A DNA stretch of 11,071 nucleotides from Clostridiales bacterium (lineage in GTDB: Bacteria; Bacillota; Clostridia; Oscillospirales; Oscillospiraceae): positions 1-11,071 of the forward strand of contig JAJPXR010000082.1 in the NCBI GenBank assembly GCA_021205375.1. Direction: 5' to 3'. Of the stretch, positions 5,952 through 11,071 are shown piece by piece. The position numbers and the translations under genes are program-made. The notes below the pieces were generated by a model that saw only the letters and a program-made list of their open reading frames with translations, was not told the DNA's origin and ran no database searches. Every line of letters starts with the position of its first letter. The stretch's first letter is position 1.

Positions 5952-6737
5952 ATGTCTTTCATCAACCTGGAAACCCAGGGTGCGGTGGCCGTCCTGACCA
6001 TCAACCGTCCCAAAGCCCTCAACGCGCTGAACAGCTCCGTCCTGGAAGAGCTGGACGCCACCATCGACTCCCTCGACCTGGACGCCATCCGTTGCCTCGT
6101 CATCACCGGCGCCGGTGAAAAGAGCTTCGTTGCCGGAGCCGACATCGGCGAGATGAGCAGTCTGACCAAGGCTGAGGGCACTGCTTTTGGCAAGAAGGGG
6201 AACGACGTGTTCCGCAAGATCGAGACCCTGCCCATCCCCGTCATCGCCGCGGTCAACGGCTTTGCTCTGGGCGGCGGCAACGAGCTGGCCATGAGCTGCG
6301 ACATCCGCATCTGCTCCGACACCGCTGTGTTCGGCCAGCCCGAAGTGGGCCTGGGCATCACCCCCGGCTTCGGCGGCACCCAGCGCCTGGCCCGTCTGGT
6401 CAGCCCCGGCATGGCCAAGCAGCTCATCTACACCGCCCGCAACATCAAAGCAGACGAGGCGTATCGCATTGGCCTGGTCAACGCCGTCTATCCCGCCGCT
6501 GACCTGATGCCCGCCGCCCTGAAAATGGCCGCCGGTATCGCCAAGAACGCCCCCATCGCCGTCCGCGCCTGCAAGAAGGCCATCAACGACGGTTTGGACA
6601 TGGACATCGACTCCGCCATCGCTCTGGAAGAGGACCTGTTCGGCTCCTGCTTCGAGACCCACGACCAAGTCGAAGGCATGGGCTGCTTCATGAGCCGCGA
6701 GAAGCCCAAGCCCAAGCCCGTTTTCACCAACAACTGA
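5952..6737 (+). CDS. crt: 3-hydroxybutyryl-CoA dehydratase (crotonase)
   Basis: This 261-residue soluble enzyme of the enoyl-CoA hydratase/isomerase family dehydrates (S)-3-hydroxybutyryl-CoA to crotonyl-CoA in butyrate synthesis. The oxyanion-hole regions AGAD (61-64) and GGG (107-109) are present. Both catalytic glutamates are kept: Glu111 in GGGNELAMSCD and Glu131 in FGQPEVGLG. FGGTQRL (140-146) and the C-terminal helical part are normal. The length matches bacterial short-chain crotonases. An unusual but probably harmless KPKPKP run lies near the C terminus. AAGGAGG ends 7 nt before the ATG. It is the first gene of the butyrate operon, and the neighbours hbd, bcd and etfBA favour crotonase over a generic enoyl-CoA hydratase. 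A 113-nt gap separates it from hbd. Confidence 0.95.
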   Translation: MSFINLETQGAVAVLTINRPKALNALNSSVLEELDATIDSLDLDAIRCLVITGAGEKSFVAGADIGEMSSLTKAEGTAFGKKGNDVFRKIETLPIPVIAAVNGFALGGGNELAMSCDIRICSDTAVFGQPEVGLGITPGFGGTQRLARLVSPGMAKQLIYTARNIKADEAYRIGLVNAVYPAADLMPAALKMAAGIAKNAPIAVRACKKAINDGLDMDIDSAIALEEDLFGSCFETHDQVEGMGCFMSREKPKPKPVFTNN

Positions 6738-6746
6738 GCTGCGTTT

Positions 6747-6792
6747 TAGTGGCTAGTGGTTAGTGGTTAGTATCGAGAGCCGCAAGTGCGGC
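6747..6792 (+). repeat. TAGTGGY heptamer repeats and small hairpin between crt and hbd
   Basis: TAGTGGC, TAGTGGT and TAGTGGT follow one another (6747-6767), and a partial fourth unit begins at 6768. A short hairpin GCCGC-AAGT-GCGGC (6779-6792) comes next. No U-run follows the hairpin, so it is not a convincing terminator. Function unknown: slippage-prone filler or an mRNA processing/stability element are both possible. hbd then has its own AGGAGG at 6837-6842. Confidence 0.6.
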
Positions 6793-6850
6793 AACATCCC
6801 ATCATTCGCAATTTCAATTTCTATATAAAACTTTTCAGGAGGTCACAAAC

Positions 6851-7720
6851 ATGAAAGTTGGTATTATCGGCGCCGGTACTATGGGCCAGGGCATCGCCAA
6901 GGCGTTCGCCCAGAGCGGTATTCAGGTCGCCCTGTGCGACATCAAGGCGGAGTGGGCTGCCGGTGGCAAGTCCAAGATCGAGAAGGGCTACGCCCGTCTG
7001 GTCGCCAAGGGCAAGCTGACCCAGGAGAAGGTCGATGGCATCCTGGCCAACATCACCCCCGGTCTGAAAGAGGACCTCTGCGGCGACGCCGACCTGATCG
7101 TCGAGGCCGCTTTTGAGGATATGAACGTCAAAAAGACCACCTTTGGTGAGCTGGACAAGATCTGCAAGCCTGAGTGCATCCTCGCCTCCAACACCTCTTC
7201 TCTGTCCATCACCGAGATCGGCAAGGGCATTGAGCATCCCGTCATCGGTATGCACTTCTTCAACCCTGCTGACCGCATGAAGCTGGTCGAGGTCATCGCC
7301 GGCGCCAACACCGCCGCCGAGACCGTGGAGAAGATCAAGGAGATCTCCGTCCAGATCGGCAAGACCCCCGTGCAGGTCAACGAGGCCGCCGGTTTCGTGG
7401 TCAACCGTATCCTGATCCCCATGATCAACGAGGCCGCCTTCATCAAGATGGAAGGCGTGTCCGACATCGCCGGTATCGACGCCGCCATGAAGCTGGGCGC
7501 CAACCACCCCATGGGTCCCCTGGAGCTGGGCGACTACATCGGCCTGGACATCTGCCTGGCCATCATGGACGTGCTGTACGAGGAGACCGGCGACAGCAAG
7601 TACCGCGCTTGCCCCCTGCTGCGGAAGATGGTCCGCGGCGGCAACCTGGGCTGCAAGACCGGCAAGGGCTTCTATGTCTACAACGCTGACCGCACCAAGA
7701 CCCCTGTTGACGCCCTGTAA
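6851..7720 (+). CDS. hbd: 3-hydroxybutyryl-CoA dehydrogenase
   Basis: This 289-residue enzyme reduces acetoacetyl-CoA to (S)-3-hydroxybutyryl-CoA with NAD(P)H. The N-terminal Rossmann fold starts KVGIIGAGTMGQGIA, with the dinucleotide loop GAGTMG at 7-12. Asp30, at the end of the second strand (VALCDIK), suggests an NADH preference. Active-site residues line up with the human enzyme: Ser116 in SNTSS, His135 in GMHFFNPA, Glu147 in KLVEVI and Asn185 in GFVVNRIL. The C-terminal dimerisation domain contains HPMGPLELGDYIGLD and TGKGFY. The length equals clostridial Hbd proteins, so it is complete. AGGAGG lies 8 nt before the ATG. It works directly before Crt in the pathway, and its substrate comes from a thiolase not seen here. 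Confidence 0.96.
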   Translation: MKVGIIGAGTMGQGIAKAFAQSGIQVALCDIKAEWAAGGKSKIEKGYARLVAKGKLTQEKVDGILANITPGLKEDLCGDADLIVEAAFEDMNVKKTTFGELDKICKPECILASNTSSLSITEIGKGIEHPVIGMHFFNPADRMKLVEVIAGANTAAETVEKIKEISVQIGKTPVQVNEAAGFVVNRILIPMINEAAFIKMEGVSDIAGIDAAMKLGANHPMGPLELGDYIGLDICLAIMDVLYEETGDSKYRACPLLRKMVRGGNLGCKTGKGFYVYNADRTKTPVDAL

Positions 7721-7731
7721 TTCCTGAAAGC

Positions 7732-7765
7732 CACCGCCGGGGCGCTGCCAGTGTCCCGGCGGGTG
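7732..7765 (+). other. Strong hairpin between hbd and bcd
   Basis: CACC-GCCGGG (7732-7741) pairs with CCCGGC-GGGTG (7755-7765), a 10-bp G/C-rich stem with one bulged C and a 13-nt loop. No T-run follows, so it is not a standard terminator. It may act as an mRNA stability or processing element that separates hbd from bcd-etfBA, or as weak attenuation. It lies 14 nt upstream of the bcd ribosome binding site. Confidence 0.55.
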
Positions 7766-7779
7766 TACATAAATCAAAT

Positions 7780-7785
7780 AGGAGG
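7780..7785 (+). promoter_or_regulatory. Ribosome binding site fixing the bcd start
   Basis: AGGAGG, 10 nt before the ATG at 7796. It shows that the in-frame GTG at 7751, which lies in the hairpin region, is not the start. Confidence 0.85.
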
Positions 7786-7795
7786 ATCTAGTTTT

Positions 7796-8971
<1,176 letters not shown>

Positions 8972-8988
8972 GGAGGGTATAATTCACT

Positions 8989-9774
8989 ATGAAAGCTATT
9001 GTTTGTGTCAAGCAGGTTCCCGATACCTCCGGCAAGGTTGCCGTGAAGCCCGACGGGACCCTGGACCGCGCTTCTATGGCCACCATCACCAACCCCGATG
9101 ACCTGAGCGCCCTGGAAGCCGCCCTGGAGCTAAAAGAGCAGACCGGCTGTGAAGTCGTGGTCGTCTCCATGGGTCCCTTCACCGCTGAGGGTATGCTGCG
9201 CGAGTGCATCGCCCGCGGCGCTGACCGCGCTGTGCTGATCTCCGGCCGTGAGTTCGGCGGCTCCGACACCTTCGCCACCTCTCAGATCATCGCTGCCGGC
9301 ATCAACAAGATCGGCGTCGGCCCCGAGGACGTGGTGTTCTGCGGCCGTCAGGCCATCGACGGCGACACCGCCCAGGTCGGCCCCCAGATCGCGGAGAAGC
9401 TGCACCTGCCCCAGGTCACCTACGTTGCCGGCATCAAGAAGGAGGGTGACAGCCTGATTTGCAAGCGTATGCTGGAGGACGGCTACATGACCCTGAAGGT
9501 CAAGACCCCCTGCCTGCTGACCTGCATCAAGGAGCTGAACACCCCCCGCGATATGTCCGTCAGCGGCATATTCGAGTGCTATTCCAAGCCCCTGGAGATC
9601 TTCGACGATCCCGCGCTGAAGGACGATCCCCTGATCGAGACCGACACCATCGGTTTGAAGGGCTCCCCCACCAACGTGTTCAAATCCTTCACTCCGCCTC
9701 AGAAGGGCGCTGGCACCATGGTGGAAAGTGCCAGTGCGCTGGTCGGCATCCTGAACGATAAGCACCTAATCTGA
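8989..9774 (+). CDS. etfB: Electron transfer flavoprotein beta subunit
   Basis: This 261-residue subunit, with EtfA, passes electrons to Bcd. It starts MKAIVCVKQVPDT, as clostridial EtfB proteins do. It carries the adenine-nucleotide alpha/beta domain with VVSMGP (58-63), FGGSDTFATS (89-98) and GRQAIDGDTAQVGPQIAE (118-135), and the C-terminal recognition/anchor segment IGLKGSPTNVFKSF. The RQAIDGDTAQVGP segment and the gene's place beside bcd are typical of electron-bifurcating Etfs, in which the beta subunit holds the FAD that accepts NADH electrons. That functional class is an inference, not proof. A GGAGGG site begins right at the bcd stop, 11 nt before the ATG. etfA follows after 16 nt. 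Confidence 0.94.
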   Translation: MKAIVCVKQVPDTSGKVAVKPDGTLDRASMATITNPDDLSALEAALELKEQTGCEVVVVSMGPFTAEGMLRECIARGADRAVLISGREFGGSDTFATSQIIAAGINKIGVGPEDVVFCGRQAIDGDTAQVGPQIAEKLHLPQVTYVAGIKKEGDSLICKRMLEDGYMTLKVKTPCLLTCIKELNTPRDMSVSGIFECYSKPLEIFDDPALKDDPLIETDTIGLKGSPTNVFKSFTPPQKGAGTMVESASALVGILNDKHLI

Positions 9775-9790
9775 GAGAGGAGAGTATACT

Positions 9791-10900
9791 ATGTCTGAAT
9801 ACAACTTCACCGATACCGCCGCGTTCCACGGCGTATGGGTTTTCTGTGAGCAGCGCGACGGCGTCATCCAGTCCATCAGCTATCAGTTGCTGAGCGAGGG
9901 CCGCAAGCTGGCCAACGACATCGGCGTGGAGCTGTGCGGCGTGGTGCTGGGCAGCGGCGTTGAGGAGAACTACCTCAAGGCCTTGGGCGGCTACGGCGCG
10001 GACCGCGTCTATTACCTGGACAGCCCCCTGCTGAAAGACTACACCACCGACGGCTATGCCAAGGTGCTGTGCGACCTGGTCAAGGAAAAGAAGCCTGAGA
10101 TCGTCCTCATCGGCGCCACCAACATTGGCCGTGACCTGGGTCCCCGCTGCGCAGCCCGTCTGCACACCGGCCTGACAGCCGACGCCACCCATCTGGACAT
10201 CGACACTGGCAAGTATGTGGAGTTCCTGAAAGAGTCCTCCTCTCTGGACCTGTCCAAGCAGAAGTTCGACTATGAGGACCGCAACCTGAAGATGACCCGT
10301 CCCGCGTTCGGCGGCCACCTGATGGCTACCATCATCTGCCCCCGGTTCCGTCCCCAGATGTCCACCGTCCGTCCCGGCGTCATGCAGACCCAGGAGTACG
10401 ATGAGGCTGGCGCCGCCAAGGTCGTGGTGGAGAACGTCCCCGTGGAGCTGACCGCTGACGACATCGGCGTGGAGATCCTGGAGATCAAGAAGTCCGCTGC
10501 CAAGATGGTGGACCTCATCGGTGCGGACGTCATCGTCTCCGTGGGCCGCGGCATCAGCTCCGACCCTGAAAAGGGCATCGCCCTGGCCGAGGAGCTGGCT
10601 GGCGTGCTGGGCGGCGTCGTGGGCGCTTCCCGTGCCGTCGTGGACGCTGGCATGATCTCTTCCGACCATCAGGTCGGTCAGACCGGCAAGACCGTCCATC
10701 CTCGCATCTATGTGGCCCTGGGCATCTCCGGCGCCATCCAGCACGTGGCTGGTATGCAGGATTCTGAGACTATCATTGCTGTCAACAAGAACGAGACCGC
10801 TCCCATCTTCGGCGTTGCCAACTACGGCATCGTGGGCGACCTGTTCAAGGTGGTTCCCCAGCTCATCGCTGAGATCAAGGCGGTTCAGGCTGCGAAGTAA
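9791..10900 (+). CDS. etfA: Electron transfer flavoprotein alpha subunit
   Basis: This 369-residue subunit is the partner of EtfB. The N-terminal part (FHGVWVFCEQRDGVIQ onward) is the alpha/beta domain shared with EtfB. The conserved C-terminal FAD domain shows VGRGI (251-255), SRAVVDAG (280-287), GQTGKTVHPRIYVALGISGA (296-315) and ANYGIVGD (343-350), so FAD binding should be intact. The linker segment LKMTRPAFGG is typical of clostridial EtfA. No N-terminal ferredoxin domain is fused, unlike some clostridial EtfA proteins. GAGGAG lies 8 nt before the ATG. It is the last gene of the operon, with a strong terminator 32 nt downstream. Confidence 0.95.
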   Translation: MSEYNFTDTAAFHGVWVFCEQRDGVIQSISYQLLSEGRKLANDIGVELCGVVLGSGVEENYLKALGGYGADRVYYLDSPLLKDYTTDGYAKVLCDLVKEKKPEIVLIGATNIGRDLGPRCAARLHTGLTADATHLDIDTGKYVEFLKESSSLDLSKQKFDYEDRNLKMTRPAFGGHLMATIICPRFRPQMSTVRPGVMQTQEYDEAGAAKVVVENVPVELTADDIGVEILEIKKSAAKMVDLIGADVIVSVGRGISSDPEKGIALAEELAGVLGGVVGASRAVVDAGMISSDHQVGQTGKTVHPRIYVALGISGAIQHVAGMQDSETIIAVNKNETAPIFGVANYGIVGDLFKVVPQLIAEIKAVQAAK

Positions 10901-10932
10901 GTTCGCGCTCGCGCACATATAAGCAAAATCGA

Positions 10933-10964
10933 GGACGGCTGGCCGTTTGGTCGGCCGTCCTTTT
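10933..10964 (+). terminator. Intrinsic terminator of the butyrate operon
   Basis: GGACGGCTGGCC (10933-10944) pairs with GGTCGGCCGTCC (10949-10960), a 12-bp stem with two G-U pairs and a GTTT loop, followed by TTTT. The AAAA shortly upstream (10925-10928) could make it partly bidirectional. Confidence 0.88.
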
Positions 10965-11021
10965 GCGTCTGGAAACGATTGAGATAAAGGCAAAATGATC
11001 GTTTTGAATCAGCCACGTTTT

Positions 11022-11071
11022 GGTTCTATGTCAAGAGTTGGGGCAGAGAAAAATAACCCGCAAAAATAGTG
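11022..11071. mobile_element. Possible insertion-sequence end at the window edge
   Basis: GGTTCTATGTCAAGAGTTGG begins at 11022 and is followed by an A-rich stretch running off the window. Its GG-TCT-TGTCAA pattern recalls the terminal repeats of ISL3-family insertion sequences. No transposase or second end is visible, so this is a pattern match only. Confidence 0.25.

Noticed and set aside
6779..6792. Hairpin GCCGC-AAGT-GCGGC as a terminator between crt and hbd
   Set aside because: The stem is only 5 bp and no T-run follows. The genes clearly belong to one pathway operon.
7751..7795. GTG start 15 codons upstream of bcd
   Set aside because: It lies within the intercistronic hairpin. The strong AGGAGG points to the ATG at 7796, and MDFTLSKEQE is the usual Bcd start.
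9689..10993. Minus-strand open frame of 434 codons antisense to etfA
   Set aside because: It is a shadow of etfA with the same biased composition, and it runs through the operon terminator.
10973..11004. Inverted repeat AAACGAT...ATCGTTT after the terminator
   Set aside because: The 7-bp arms are AT-leaning with an 18-nt loop, no adjacent gene or promoter gives it meaning, and it is compatible with chance.

Overview
This window looks like chromosome from a GC-rich, anaerobic, butyrate-forming Firmicute, most likely a gut clostridium of the Oscillospiraceae type. The reasons are strong AAGGAGG-type ribosome binding sites, C/G-ending codons, a clostridial crt-hbd-bcd-etfB-etfA cluster, a FeoA-FeoB fusion followed by a tiny FeoB-associated Cys-rich protein, and a G/C-rich palindromic intergenic repeat at the left edge. 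The genus cannot be fixed from the sequence alone.

Left half (99-5243, minus strand): a three-gene metal-transport operon. It is read from a P2-type cation ATPase (5243-2604), through a FeoA-FeoB fusion (2598-256), to a 47-residue FeoB-associated Cys-rich membrane protein (242-99). Gaps are only 5 and 13 bases. In front of the ATPase is a leader of about 330 nt. It carries what I read as a yybP-ykoY manganese riboswitch (about 5545-5455), overlapped at its 3' side by an intrinsic terminator (5462-5415) that would compete with the closing helix of the aptamer. A sigma-70-type promoter (TTGCTA-17-TATAAT) sits just upstream. The predicted logic is that Mn2+ folds the aptamer, prevents termination and turns on the exporter, with the ferrous-iron importer downstream in the same transcript.

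Middle (5244-5951): a divergent intergenic region of about 700 bases with no credible protein gene. Besides the riboswitch leader it holds a second minus-strand promoter inside an inverted repeat, a possible plus-strand promoter, a 33-bp near-palindrome, and the promoter of the butyrate operon (TTGCAA-17-TATACT). A Rex-like operator (12 of 14 consensus positions) lies just after that promoter's -10 box.

Right half (5952-10900, plus strand): crt, hbd, bcd, etfB and etfA. Together they convert 3-hydroxybutyryl-CoA/acetoacetyl-CoA to butyryl-CoA; the Bcd-EtfAB part probably couples crotonyl-CoA reduction to ferredoxin reduction by electron bifurcation. Thiolase and the terminal butyrate-releasing enzymes are not in the window. 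A strong intrinsic terminator (10933-10964) closes the operon. The last 50 bases may be the edge of an insertion sequence, which I cannot confirm.
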